A stretch of DNA of 64,000 bases from Sphingobacteriales bacterium. Lineage in GTDB: Bacteria; Bacteroidota; Bacteroidia; Chitinophagales; JADIYW01. The position numbers and the translations under genes are program-made. Numbering within the stretch: position 1 is the first letter of the stretch; every line of letters begins with the position of its first letter. The notes beneath the pieces are model-generated. The model saw only the letters and a list, made by a program, of their open reading frames with translations. It had not been told where the DNA came from and did not search any database. Location: assembly GCA_947460245.1 (NCBI GenBank), contig CANHGL010000001.1, forward strand, positions 124,001 to 188,000. The letters run 5' to 3'. Below are positions 51,320-59,752 of this stretch, piece after piece.

Positions 51320-53646
51320 TGAATAAGCAGGAATTTTAATTTCGCTTTTTGCTTTTTATCTGCCCCTGCGCAGAGTGCAAAATAAACTCCGGTAGCAGCC
51401 CGATTGCCATTTATGAGTTTACCATCCCATACTGCCTGGGCCCCTGTTGCTGTAGTTTCATAAACCAGGTTACCGCTGATATCTACAATTTTCACATTAG
51501 AATTCTCGGGTATACCATTTATCGCAATCGGACCATTGTAATCTTCTCGGACAGGATTAGGATAAACATACGGTTCAGGTGTATTTTCTGTTAGAGATGT
51601 AGCTTCCGCCCTGAAGGTACAAAGTCCCTTTTCTGTCCCAATAAAAATATCTCCATTATCAGGATTTATTGCCACTGATCGGACATAATTGGCCAACAGA
51701 GGGGAGTTCGTTTCATTAAAGTAGTAAATAGTTTTCTGACCATCAGCACTCACCAGAAATAAACCATTGTTAGTACCTATCCATTTCCTGTTAGCTGCAT
51801 CCACGGTAATACAATTGATAATCTCATCTTCGAGGAGATTATCACAAAACCCACTGCCATCTTTTCTGTCAATACATATTTGCTCGGCCTCACAGGCATT
51901 CTCTGTAACATAACCCGCACACGAAATGATAGCTATCCCGCGAGAAGTACCTAACCATAGCACACCATCCTTATCTTTCGACAAACAGTTAACTACATTA
52001 GCCGGAAGATTACCATATCCACTACCCGCTGCAAGATTATAATAGCTATCATCAGATTGATTATCGATATCAGCTCCGTAATTCAGTATCACCAATCCAC
52101 CTCCAGCATCTTCTTTTGCCATCCAAATCTGATTATAATCATCGACCACTACATCCTTAACGAGCTTACCGTTAAGTAGTCCGGAGTTGAAATAGACATA
52201 AGTACCATCTGCCTTGCGGCAAACTATCGGAACATTGGAATACGTATCAGACATCCACACATTATCCTGCGCATCCCTGTCTGCACCGGTAATACGAAAA
52301 ACGCGCTCTGATGCACTTACCGCATTCGGCCTGAATTTATTAATGATAAATGAATTATCGTAAAGACTATATTCAATTATTCCGGTTTGTGTTCCGAATA
52401 AAATTTTATGCTGAGAGGGTATCGCCTTAACCACAGCGATATCAAAAAAAGAATCCAGTAGTGGCGTATTATAAATATCAAAATTCTGCCAGGTATAATC
52501 TGTACATTTATAAAATCCATTCTTATTAAATACAGGACTCCAGTTATTTCTGATATCTGAAGATGCTATCCACATACTGCCACCCACATAATCCATTTCT
52601 TTACAACTAATAGCTGTTGGCGCATTGGGTGTAACGATACTGAAGTTGCCTCCTTGGCGGCGAACTAGTCCCCGAAAAAAATCTGCATGCCATATGTCTC
52701 CATACTTATCTTTTAAGATTTGCATGGGTCTTTCTATCTCAAATACTCCGGAGTAGAAAGTAAATGCTGAACCATTCCATTCTCCAATTCGTTTATCGAC
52801 TACATCTCCTGATACTATTTTCTGCTGGGCAATCTGAAGCCCACCATTACTATTATTCAGCTGCATCGTTTTCCAGTTAGGATCTGTAAAAAAAACAGAC
52901 CAACTGCTTCCATCAAACTGATACAACACATCCCCCACAGCAGCAATCATCTTATCCTGATATTGAGTAACAGCACTCGCATCTGCCTGAGGAATTCCAG
53001 TTGAATATTGCACCCATTCATTAAAATTTAAAAGATTTACATTTGCAGCAATCCTCCCCATTACCACACCATTACTGGTTGCGCAGTAGATGGCATTAAC
53101 ATCTGCCCAAATTGCATTTGCCACGAGATTGGAAGCCCCCTGATTAAAGGTATACGTATCTGCTATTTCAAGCCTTCTCAAATCCACCTGCAACACTCCA
53201 AATCCTGTACCCAAATAAGCCTTTCCATCTATACAATAAACACAATAAATATTTTTATCTCCAGCAATAGTGGAGTTTTTTAAATATGGCAGATTGGTAA
53301 TTTTCCCCTCATGGATAATATCTATATTGGAATTGGCATATACCACCACCAAACTCGATGTTGCTGTATCATACCCTATCTGAGCTACCAGTCCCTCTGC
53401 TAAGCCGGTTACTTTGGTATATTTCTCCAGAAGATTATTTTCCAGACTTACTCCCAATACACCATAGGTACATGCTGCATAGATATACTCTTTGCTCTGA
53501 CAGATGGACGTGGCATTCTTCATAGGCACCTGAGCGGTCCAACTTCCCAAAGGCGCATTCTGTCCATTAGAAAATAAGCTAGAAACAGAGAGACCAGCAT
53601 ATAATACCCCAGACAGAAGACGAAAATATAGAGAACCTGATTTCAT
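51316..53646 (-). CDS. porZ: Type IX secretion component PorZ-like protein with C-terminal sorting domain
   Basis: This 776-residue exported protein has a signal peptide (SLYFRLLSGVLYAGLSVSSLFSNGQ), then two beta-propeller regions with repeats such as NIDIIHEGKITNLPYLKN and GVLWLGTSRGIAIIS, then a T9SS sorting domain (YVYPNPVREDYNGPIAINGI to the end). PorZ in Porphyromonas has this size and order and forms part of the surface attachment complex that delivers anionic LPS to cargo. I chose the ATG at 53646, which gives the signal peptide; the longer frame adds 11 residues. A -7 box lies about 50 bases upstream. Confidence 0.85.
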   Translation of the reverse strand: MKSGSLYFRLLSGVLYAGLSVSSLFSNGQNAPLGSWTAQVPMKNATSICQSKEYIYAACTYGVLGVSLENNLLEKYTKVTGLAEGLVAQIGYDTATSSLVVVYANSNIDIIHEGKITNLPYLKNSTIAGDKNIYCVYCIDGKAYLGTGFGVLQVDLRRLEIADTYTFNQGASNLVANAIWADVNAIYCATSNGVVMGRIAANVNLLNFNEWVQYSTGIPQADASAVTQYQDKMIAAVGDVLYQFDGSSWSVFFTDPNWKTMQLNNSNGGLQIAQQKIVSGDVVDKRIGEWNGSAFTFYSGVFEIERPMQILKDKYGDIWHADFFRGLVRRQGGNFSIVTPNAPTAISCKEMDYVGGSMWIASSDIRNNWSPVFNKNGFYKCTDYTWQNFDIYNTPLLDSFFDIAVVKAIPSQHKILFGTQTGIIEYSLYDNSFIINKFRPNAVSASERVFRITGADRDAQDNVWMSDTYSNVPIVCRKADGTYVYFNSGLLNGKLVKDVVVDDYNQIWMAKEDAGGGLVILNYGADIDNQSDDSYYNLAAGSGYGNLPANVVNCLSKDKDGVLWLGTSRGIAIISCAGYVTENACEAEQICIDRKDGSGFCDNLLEDEIINCITVDAANRKWIGTNNGLFLVSADGQKTIYYFNETNSPLLANYVRSVAINPDNGDIFIGTEKGLCTFRAEATSLTENTPEPYVYPNPVREDYNGPIAINGIPENSNVKIVDISGNLVYETTATGAQAVWDGKLINGNRAATGVYFALCAGADKKQKAKLKFLLIH

Positions 53647-53694
53647 TTTGATAATTCGGAAGAATGACTGAAGACTCAACTAAAATTCCTATCC

Positions 53695-53702
53695 CAAATC
53701 TA
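53695..53702 (-). promoter_or_regulatory. Predicted -7 promoter box of porZ
   Basis: Read on the minus strand the bases are TAGATTTG, an exact TAnnTTTG match, 48 bases before the porZ ATG at 53646. Confidence 0.5.
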
Positions 53703-53823
53703 TGAATTTTTATTAGAAAACATGGGGAATATTCGTATACTACAACGTGTAAAGTTTAATTATAGCAGGCATCTTATGGGCTTTTGAGGCTTGTTTTATG
53801 TTTTTAATATGCATTGATTTTAG

Positions 53824-53831
53824 TATATTTG
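53824..53831 (+). promoter_or_regulatory. Predicted -7 promoter box of ileS-dksA
   Basis: TATATTTG is an exact TAnnTTTG match, 28 bases before the ileS ATG at 53860. Confidence 0.6.
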
Positions 53832-53859
53832 CGCGCAACTTTTTGGATAGTAGAACGAT

Positions 53860-56800
53860 ATGTCAACAGGAACAAAATATAGAGAAGTAAAGAATCTTTC
53901 TCAGCCACAGATAGAAAAAGAAATCCTTCAATATTGGAAGCAGCAGGATATTTTCAAGAAAAGTATTTCTACTCGGGAAGGCAAACCGCAATTTGTATTC
54001 TATGAAGGCCCACCAAGCGCTAATGGTATGCCTGGTATACACCATGTACTCGCGCGAACCATAAAAGACATTTTTTGTAGATTTAAAACCCTGCAAGGAT
54101 TCCAGGTCAAACGTAAAGGCGGATGGGATACCCACGGACTTCCCGTTGAGTTGCAAGTAGAAAAAGTACTGGGAATCACTAAAAAAGATATTGGCACCAA
54201 AGTTTCTATCTCTGAATATAATCAGAAGTGCCGCGAAGAGGTGATGAAATTTAAAGATGTTTGGGATGATATCACCCAGAAGATGGGTTATTGGGTAGAC
54301 CTAGAGCATCCTTATATCACCTTTGAAAATAATTATATTGAGAGCATCTGGTGGATCTTAAAACAATTTCACGAGAAGGGCTACCTGTACAAGGGATTAA
54401 AAATTCAGCCCTATTCACCAGCTGCCGGAACTGGATTGAGTTCTCATGAGTTAAACCTGCCAGGATGCTATAAAGATGTAAAAGATACCAGCTGTATAGC
54501 ACAGTTTAAAATAAAAACAGAGCGCATCGGGGATGTAGCATTGCAAGATATTATAAACAATACAAAAACTCCTCTAGACCTGTTTTTCTTAGCCTGGACA
54601 ACCACTCCATGGACACTGCCCTCTAACACCGCATTAGCTGTTGGAAAGAACATAGATTATGTTCTGCTAAAAACCATCAACCCATATTCCCATATTCCTG
54701 TAGGTGTAATCCTGGCTAAAGAATTGATGGGTAAATATTTTCAGGAAGAAAATAAAGACAAAGACTTTTCTACCTATCAGCAAGATGGAAAAAACCTTCC
54801 CTGGTCTGTTATCACTACCCTTAAAGGAAAAGATTTGGAAGGCATTCGATACGAACAGCTAATGCCCTTTGAAGCAAACCGTACAGATAATATTGATGGA
54901 GGAGACGCATTCCGGGTAATTCTCGGAGATTTTGTTACTACTTCAGATGGTACAGGTATCGTGCACATTGCTCCCAGCTTTGGGGCTGATGACAGAAAGG
55001 TTGCCGGAGAGAATGGTATTGGCGCGCTAACGCTTGTAGACAGAGAAGGTAAATTTATTGATGGCGTAGGAGAATTCTCCGGTCGCTACGTAAAAGATTA
55101 TAAGAATGAAGCGGACTATATATCCGTTGACATAGATATCTCTGTTAAACTTAAAAAGGAAAATAGAGCATTCAAGGTTGAGAAATACGAACACTCTTAT
55201 CCGCACTGCTGGAGAACGGACAAACCCATCATCTATTACCCATTAGACTCCTGGTTTGTTAAAGTGACAGCCGCAAAAGAACGGATGATTGAATTAAATA
55301 AAACCATCAACTGGAAACCGGAAAGTACAGGAAGTGGGCGATTTGGACAGTGGTTAGAAAATCTGGTAGACTGGAATCTTTCCCGATCGCGTTATTGGGG
55401 AACTCCATTAAACATATGGAGAACATCTGAAGATGATGCGTCTTCAGTTATGGAAGAGATCTGCATAGGCTCTCTGGAAGAACTAAGAAATGAGCTAAAA
55501 AAGTCAATAGCAGCAGGCTTAATGGATAACTCTATCCTGGACAAACAACTAGATCTGCACAAACCTTTTGTAGATGATATTATTTTAGTTTCTCCTTCTG
55601 GCAAACCCATGCGACGAGAATCAGACCTTATCGATGTCTGGTTTGATAGTGGTGCTATGCCCTATGCACAATGGCATTTCCCTTTCGAGAATAAGGAAAC
55701 TTTTGAAAAATCCTTCCCTGCTGATTTCATTGCAGAAGGTGTGGATCAAACGCGCGGATGGTTTTATACATTACACGCCATAGCGGTGATGCTGTTTGAT
55801 AGTGTAGCTTATAAAAACGTAGTATCCAATGGATTGGTATTAGATAAGAACGGGAATAAAATGTCTAAAAGCAAAGGCAATGCCGTAGACCCCTTCTCTA
55901 CTATAGAAACCTATGGTGCTGACACCACAAGATGGTATATGATCTCCAATTCACAGCCATGGGACAACCTTAAGTTTGATATGGATGGCGTTGCAGAGGT
56001 AGGCAGAAAATTATTTGGCACTTTATATAATACGTATAACTTTTTTGCTATTTACTCCAATATTGATGGATTTGTAATGGATAGGCAAAGAGTAACTCCG
56101 ATTAAAGAGCGATCTGAGATTGACCGTTGGATAATCTCCAGGCTAAATAGCCTTATCAAAGAAACTACTGAAGCATATGAACAGTACGAGCCTACCAAAG
56201 CGGCACGTGCTATAGAAGAATTCCTGGTAGAACACCTGTCAAACTGGTTTGTAAGACTATCGAGGAGAAGATTCTGGGGCAATGAGCTTTCTACGGATAA
56301 GAAGGCTGCATTTGAAACGCTACATGAGTGCCTTGAAGTTTTATCTCAACTCATGAGTCCAATTGCTCCATTTTTTAGTGACTGGTTATATCAAAATCTG
56401 CAAAATACCAATAGTTCGGTTCATTTATCCTCACTGATTAAGGCAGAAGAGACTCTAATAGATAAGGTACTCGAACAACGCATGGAATGGGCACAGGAAA
56501 TATCTTCCTTGGTTTTATCGCTTCGAAAGAAAACCAAAATAAAAGTCCGTCAACCCCTACAAAAGATACTAATTCCAGCAATCGATAAATCTTTTATTGC
56601 TCAGATAGACCTTGTGAAAGAACTTATCCTATCTGAAGTAAATGTAAAAGAGATTGAATACATCAGTGATACCTCAGGAATCATCACCAAAAAAGTAAAA
56701 CCCAACTTTAAATTACTGGGTAAGAAGCTTGGCGCCAACATGAAGGCAGCATCCGATATCCTGCAAAATCTAAATAATGATGAGATTTTAGAGCTCGAAA

Positions 56801-57207
56801 AGAATGGCATTCTTGAAATATCTGTAGAAGGAGAAGTATTCAATATCTCCCTTGAGGAAGTAGAAATTTTGTCTGATGACATCCAGGGATGGCTCGTAGC
56901 TTCCAATAATGGCATCACGGTTGCCCTTGATGTCACCATCTCAGAAGCACTAAAGAAAGAAGGATTTGCGCGTGAAATCGTCAATAAAATTCAGAATGAG
57001 CGTAAAGAGTCTAATTTTGAAGTTACTGACAGAATAGTCCTCCATGTGCAAAATCAATTCATTCTCAGGGGGGTTTTAGATAGTTATAAAGAATATATTT
57101 GTAATGAGACCTTGGCAGATGATATCGTATATTCCGATAGCATGCCAAATGCCAAGGAGTTTGATATCAATGGTGAACTTTTAAATTTATTCATTCAAAA
57201 AGTATAA
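53860..57207 (+). CDS. ileS: Isoleucyl-tRNA synthetase, IleS2 type with GXHH motif
   Basis: This 1115-residue class Ia synthetase charges tRNA-Ile. The length and absence of a C-terminal zinc domain fit the eukaryote-like IleS2 group. The editing domain (TTPWTLPSNTAL), catalytic domain and anticodon-binding end (LSNWFVRLSRRRFW) are all present. KMSKS is at residues 667-671. The usual HXGH signature near the N-terminus reads G59-I60-H61-H62, that is GXHH. That form of IleS2 has been reported as active and strongly mupirocin resistant. A dksA-like gene follows 2 bases later, so the two are one transcript. Confidence 0.96.
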   Translation: MSTGTKYREVKNLSQPQIEKEILQYWKQQDIFKKSISTREGKPQFVFYEGPPSANGMPGIHHVLARTIKDIFCRFKTLQGFQVKRKGGWDTHGLPVELQVEKVLGITKKDIGTKVSISEYNQKCREEVMKFKDVWDDITQKMGYWVDLEHPYITFENNYIESIWWILKQFHEKGYLYKGLKIQPYSPAAGTGLSSHELNLPGCYKDVKDTSCIAQFKIKTERIGDVALQDIINNTKTPLDLFFLAWTTTPWTLPSNTALAVGKNIDYVLLKTINPYSHIPVGVILAKELMGKYFQEENKDKDFSTYQQDGKNLPWSVITTLKGKDLEGIRYEQLMPFEANRTDNIDGGDAFRVILGDFVTTSDGTGIVHIAPSFGADDRKVAGENGIGALTLVDREGKFIDGVGEFSGRYVKDYKNEADYISVDIDISVKLKKENRAFKVEKYEHSYPHCWRTDKPIIYYPLDSWFVKVTAAKERMIELNKTINWKPESTGSGRFGQWLENLVDWNLSRSRYWGTPLNIWRTSEDDASSVMEEICIGSLEELRNELKKSIAAGLMDNSILDKQLDLHKPFVDDIILVSPSGKPMRRESDLIDVWFDSGAMPYAQWHFPFENKETFEKSFPADFIAEGVDQTRGWFYTLHAIAVMLFDSVAYKNVVSNGLVLDKNGNKMSKSKGNAVDPFSTIETYGADTTRWYMISNSQPWDNLKFDMDGVAEVGRKLFGTLYNTYNFFAIYSNIDGFVMDRQRVTPIKERSEIDRWIISRLNSLIKETTEAYEQYEPTKAARAIEEFLVEHLSNWFVRLSRRRFWGNELSTDKKAAFETLHECLEVLSQLMSPIAPFFSDWLYQNLQNTNSSVHLSSLIKAEETLIDKVLEQRMEWAQEISSLVLSLRKKTKIKVRQPLQKILIPAIDKSFIAQIDLVKELILSEVNVKEIEYISDTSGIITKKVKPNFKLLGKKLGANMKAASDILQNLNNDEILELEKNGILEISVEGEVFNISLEEVEILSDDIQGWLVASNNGITVALDVTISEALKKEGFAREIVNKIQNERKESNFEVTDRIVLHVQNQFILRGVLDSYKEYICNETLADDIVYSDSMPNAKEFDINGELLNLFIQKV

Positions 57208-57209
57208 AG

Positions 57210-58193
57210 ATGGCAAAAGTGACTAAGAAGAAGGTAGCGGCAAAACCTGCAAAAAAAGCAGCTAAGCCGACTAAACCTGCTCCAAAGAAGGTAGGACCTA
57301 AAAAACCGGCGTCCAAACCAGTAAAAAAAACAACCGCAAAGCCTGTTGTAAAAACTACAAAAGCTAAGGTGGCCGCAAAAAAAGTCGCCCCTAAAAAACC
57401 GGCCGCCAAACCAGTAAAAAAAACAACCGCAAAGCCTGTTGTAAAAACTACAAAAGCTAAGGTTGCTCCTAAAGCCAAGCCTGTAATAAAAAAAGCCGTT
57501 GCTAAGCCAGTAAAGAAAGTAGTAGCAAAAGCTAAACCTGCAGTAAAGAAAGCAGCAACCAAGCCTAAGCCTGTAGCAAAAAAAATAATTGCGAAGCCTG
57601 TAAAGAAGCAAGCACCAAAAGTGACTCCCAAGGTTGTTTTAAAAGCTAAACCTGTTACTAAGGTTGAAACTAAACCTGTAAAAAAAGCGCCCGTTAAAGT
57701 TGCTCCTAAATCTGAAATCAAGAAGGTCGAAATAGTAACCGCTGTAAAGCATGTGCAAAAAACTGCCTTAGAAAAAGCAAATGATGTAGCTGCCCAAAGG
57801 CATCTCCACGAACAGAAACCACTGATGCAATCTTCTGTAATGCGTTACAAGGATGCAGACTTAGCTTTATTTAAATCAGTCATCTTAAAGAAGATTGCGA
57901 AAGCCAAAGAGGAAATCGACTTCTATACAGATCAGATTAAAAATACATCTGAATCCGAAACACAATTTGCAAGTATAGATGATGGTTCCATGACCGCTGA
58001 GCGCGAAAACATGAACCAGATCGTAGTACGTATGCAAAAACTAATCTCTCATCTGGAAAGTGCATTGATTCGTATTGAGAATAAATCTTATGGCATCTGC
58101 AGGGAGACGGGAAAACTAATCCCAAAAGAAAGACTCTTAGTAGTCCCACATGCAACACTAAGTGTTGAAGGGAAAAAGATGGAGAAAAAATAA
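57210..58193 (+). CDS. DksA/TraR-family protein with long histone H1-like Lys/Ala/Pro N-terminus
   Basis: This 327-residue protein has two parts. Residues 1 to about 170 are a Lys/Ala/Pro/Val repeat like the tail of histone H1, with a near-duplicate 31-residue unit. Residues about 205-327 are a DksA-like coiled coil plus zinc-finger region (YGICRETGKLIPKERLLVVPHATLS). Only one Cys is present in the finger, so zinc binding through four Cys is not possible. DksA-type proteins bind the RNA polymerase secondary channel. The basic tail should bind DNA or RNA. It is two bases downstream of ileS and is followed by a terminator. Confidence 0.85.
   Translation: MAKVTKKKVAAKPAKKAAKPTKPAPKKVGPKKPASKPVKKTTAKPVVKTTKAKVAAKKVAPKKPAAKPVKKTTAKPVVKTTKAKVAPKAKPVIKKAVAKPVKKVVAKAKPAVKKAATKPKPVAKKIIAKPVKKQAPKVTPKVVLKAKPVTKVETKPVKKAPVKVAPKSEIKKVEIVTAVKHVQKTALEKANDVAAQRHLHEQKPLMQSSVMRYKDADLALFKSVILKKIAKAKEEIDFYTDQIKNTSESETQFASIDDGSMTAERENMNQIVVRMQKLISHLESALIRIENKSYGICRETGKLIPKERLLVVPHATLSVEGKKMEKK
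57297..57463 (+). repeat. 93-base direct repeat inside the dksA-like gene
   Basis: Bases 57297-57370 recur at 57390-57463 with two mismatches (74 bases each, 93-base period). In protein this is the unit PKKPAxKPVKKTTAKPVVKT plus KAKV. It marks a recent in-frame duplication in the Lys-rich region. Confidence 0.85.
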
Positions 58194-58212
58194 TTAACGT
58201 CTGAAAAATCCC

Positions 58213-58256
58213 AATTAAGCCAATAGAGATGGTATCTTTATTGGCTTAATTTTTTA
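58213..58256 (+). terminator. Terminator between dksA-like gene and lspA
   Basis: AATTAAGCCAATA (58213-58225) pairs with TATTGGCTTAATT (58239-58251); the 13-base loop can pair further. A T run follows. The lspA ATG is only 10 bases beyond it. Confidence 0.85.
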
Positions 58257-58266
58257 AAATAAAAAC

Positions 58267-58917
58267 ATGAGTAAAAAAACGATTGTATACCTTACCATTT
58301 TCTTATCACTGGTAATTGATCAAGCCAGTAAATTTTGGGTAAAGCTAACAATGATGAGCGGCGAGGAATACGCATACTTTGGGCAATGGGCACGTATTCA
58401 TTTTATTGAGAATGAAGGCATGGCATTCGGTATGAGCTTTGGAGTGGGGATGGGAAAGTTTCTGCTAACATTCTCCAGAATAGTAGCAGTTGCTTTTATT
58501 TCCTACTATCTCTCTCAGCAAATTAAGAGCAAAGAATCTTCTAAAGGATTTGTATTTGCAATGGCACTAATACTAGCCGGAGCTATTGGAAATATTATTG
58601 ATAGTATTTTCTTCGGTCAAATCTTCTCCCATAGCGAGGGACAGATTGCAACGCTATTCCCAAAAACAGGTGGGTACGCTGGTTGGTTTCATGGGAGGGT
58701 AGTCGATATGCTTTATTTCCCTTTATGCAGAGGCTACTGGCCCAAATGGGTTCCTTTTGTAGGCGGCGATTATTTTGAATTCTTTCGCTACATCTTCAAT
58801 ATTTCAGATGCCTGCATCACAGTAGGAGTATCTATTATTCTAATTTTCCAAAAAAGATTCTTTAAAGAGGACAGTAGTGAAAACCAATCCGCAGATAGTG
58901 CCCTGCAGCCTAAATAA
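58267..58917 (+). CDS. lspA: Lipoprotein signal peptidase LspA
   Basis: This 216-residue aspartyl protease of the inner membrane cleaves prolipoprotein signal peptides. The family motifs are present: VIDQASKFWVK, ENEGMAFGMSFG, and the two catalytic aspartates in AGAIGNIIDSIFFG and FNISDACITVGV. Four membrane helices are seen. A loop of about 50 residues between the third and fourth helices (around FFGQIFSHSEGQIATLFPKTGGYAGWFHGRV) is longer than in E. coli, as is usual in Bacteroidota. ileS, dksA and lspA keep the usual phylum order. A terminator stands right in front of its start. Confidence 0.95.
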   Translation: MSKKTIVYLTIFLSLVIDQASKFWVKLTMMSGEEYAYFGQWARIHFIENEGMAFGMSFGVGMGKFLLTFSRIVAVAFISYYLSQQIKSKESSKGFVFAMALILAGAIGNIIDSIFFGQIFSHSEGQIATLFPKTGGYAGWFHGRVVDMLYFPLCRGYWPKWVPFVGGDYFEFFRYIFNISDACITVGVSIILIFQKRFFKEDSSENQSADSALQPK

Positions 58918-59058
58918 ATAAGACCCCAGCTTCCTAACATAGAAAACTGAGGTCTTTCGTCCCCCAACTGGACTTAACATTACCGAAGGAAATAAGAGCC
59001 ATACTCCGCAATCTTAATAGATTGCGAAGCACGGTCTTTCGTCCCCCAACTGGACTTA
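58918..59058. repeat. Tandem two-copy structured element with identical 26-base cores
   Basis: The cores at 58951-58976 and 59033-59058 are identical (beginning GGTCTTTCGTCCCCCAACTG), 82 bases apart. Both copies open with AATAAGA(C/G)CC. Copy 1 folds AGACCcCAG with CTGaGGTCT. Copy 2 carries a perfect inner hairpin, CGCAATCT-TAAT-AGATTGCG. Each core itself has GTCC and GGAC arms around CCCAACT. Confidence 0.7.
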
Positions 59059-59382
59059 TCTTAAAATGCTTCTTTAAAAGAAAATAGCATCACTATTTAG
59101 AACTTATTTATAAAATCTGTGCTTAATTATAAACTATAAGGAATTACGCATACACTATTGCATCATTTAGGTCTAGTACGTGCGCCATGATTACAGGGTT
59201 TAAATGGCTTCAGTTTTTATGTATTTCAAATTTATACCCATTCTATCGATTTGTCAATACCTAAGACGATATTTTTATTTTTTTAAAAAATAGGTACTAA
59301 ATCTTCCTCTCCTTAGGCAGCATTTTATCCTTAGATAGGCTAAATAACACTAATTTAGAATCCTAAATATCAAAACACTTCT
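58918..59382. other. Intergenic region between lspA and the ATL gene
   Basis: This 465-base region has no plausible gene. The first third holds a tandem structured element (58921-59058); the rest is AT-rich and without clear hairpins, -7 boxes or repeats that I can point to. The promoter of the following gene must lie here. Confidence 0.6.
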
Positions 59383-59697
59383 ATGAATGACTTTTATGAG
59401 CGAGTGTATGACGTGGTACGCAAAATACCAAAAGGTAGCGTGAGCACTTATGGAGATATTGCAGAATATCTGGGCACAAAAGGATCTGCCCGAACTGTTG
59501 GATATGCGATGAATAACGCGCACAATGTACTACCACCTGTTCCTGCACATCGTGTAGTGAATAGAAATGGTTCACTTACCGGAAAACATCACTTTGGCAG
59601 CCCAAATATGATGCAGCAACTTCTCGAAAATGAAGGAATAATAATAGTAGAGGACCAGATACAGGATTTTGAGCGCATCAGATGGAGGCTTAAATAA
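59383..59697 (+). CDS. Alkyltransferase-like protein (MGMT family, non-catalytic)
   Basis: This 104-residue protein is the DNA-binding half of O6-alkylguanine-DNA alkyltransferases. The helix-turn-helix with the arginine finger (GSARTVGYAMN) and the active-site loop (PAHRVVNRNG) are present. In the loop the acceptor Cys of PCHRV is Ala55, so it cannot take alkyl groups. ATL proteins bind O6-alkylguanine and recruit nucleotide excision repair. pcrA in this window belongs to that pathway broadly, but is not linked here. The gene stands alone, with a terminator right behind it. Confidence 0.9.
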   Translation: MNDFYERVYDVVRKIPKGSVSTYGDIAEYLGTKGSARTVGYAMNNAHNVLPPVPAHRVVNRNGSLTGKHHFGSPNMMQQLLENEGIIIVEDQIQDFERIRWRLK

Positions 59698-59731
59698 AAA
59701 AAGACCACAATATTGTGGTCTTTTTTTATTT
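59692..59731. terminator. Bidirectional terminator between ATL gene and dnaN
   Basis: A perfect palindrome, GACCACAATATTGTGGTC (59703-59720), is flanked by an A tract and a T tract. It serves both convergent genes. Confidence 0.93.
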
Positions 59732-59752
59732 AGGTATATGCTAGATAAATAA

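Noticed and set aside
57191-57721. Minus-strand frame of 176 codons rich in Gly, Phe and Ala
   Set aside because: It is the antisense of the Lys/Ala/Pro repeat of the dksA-like gene; its composition follows from the opposite strand. A second antisense frame at 57195-57611 is rejected for the same reason.
58951-59058. Two 26-base direct repeats read as a minimal CRISPR array
   Set aside because: There are only two copies, the 56-base interval is too long for a usual spacer and contains a hairpin, the repeats share flanking structure, and no cas gene is near.
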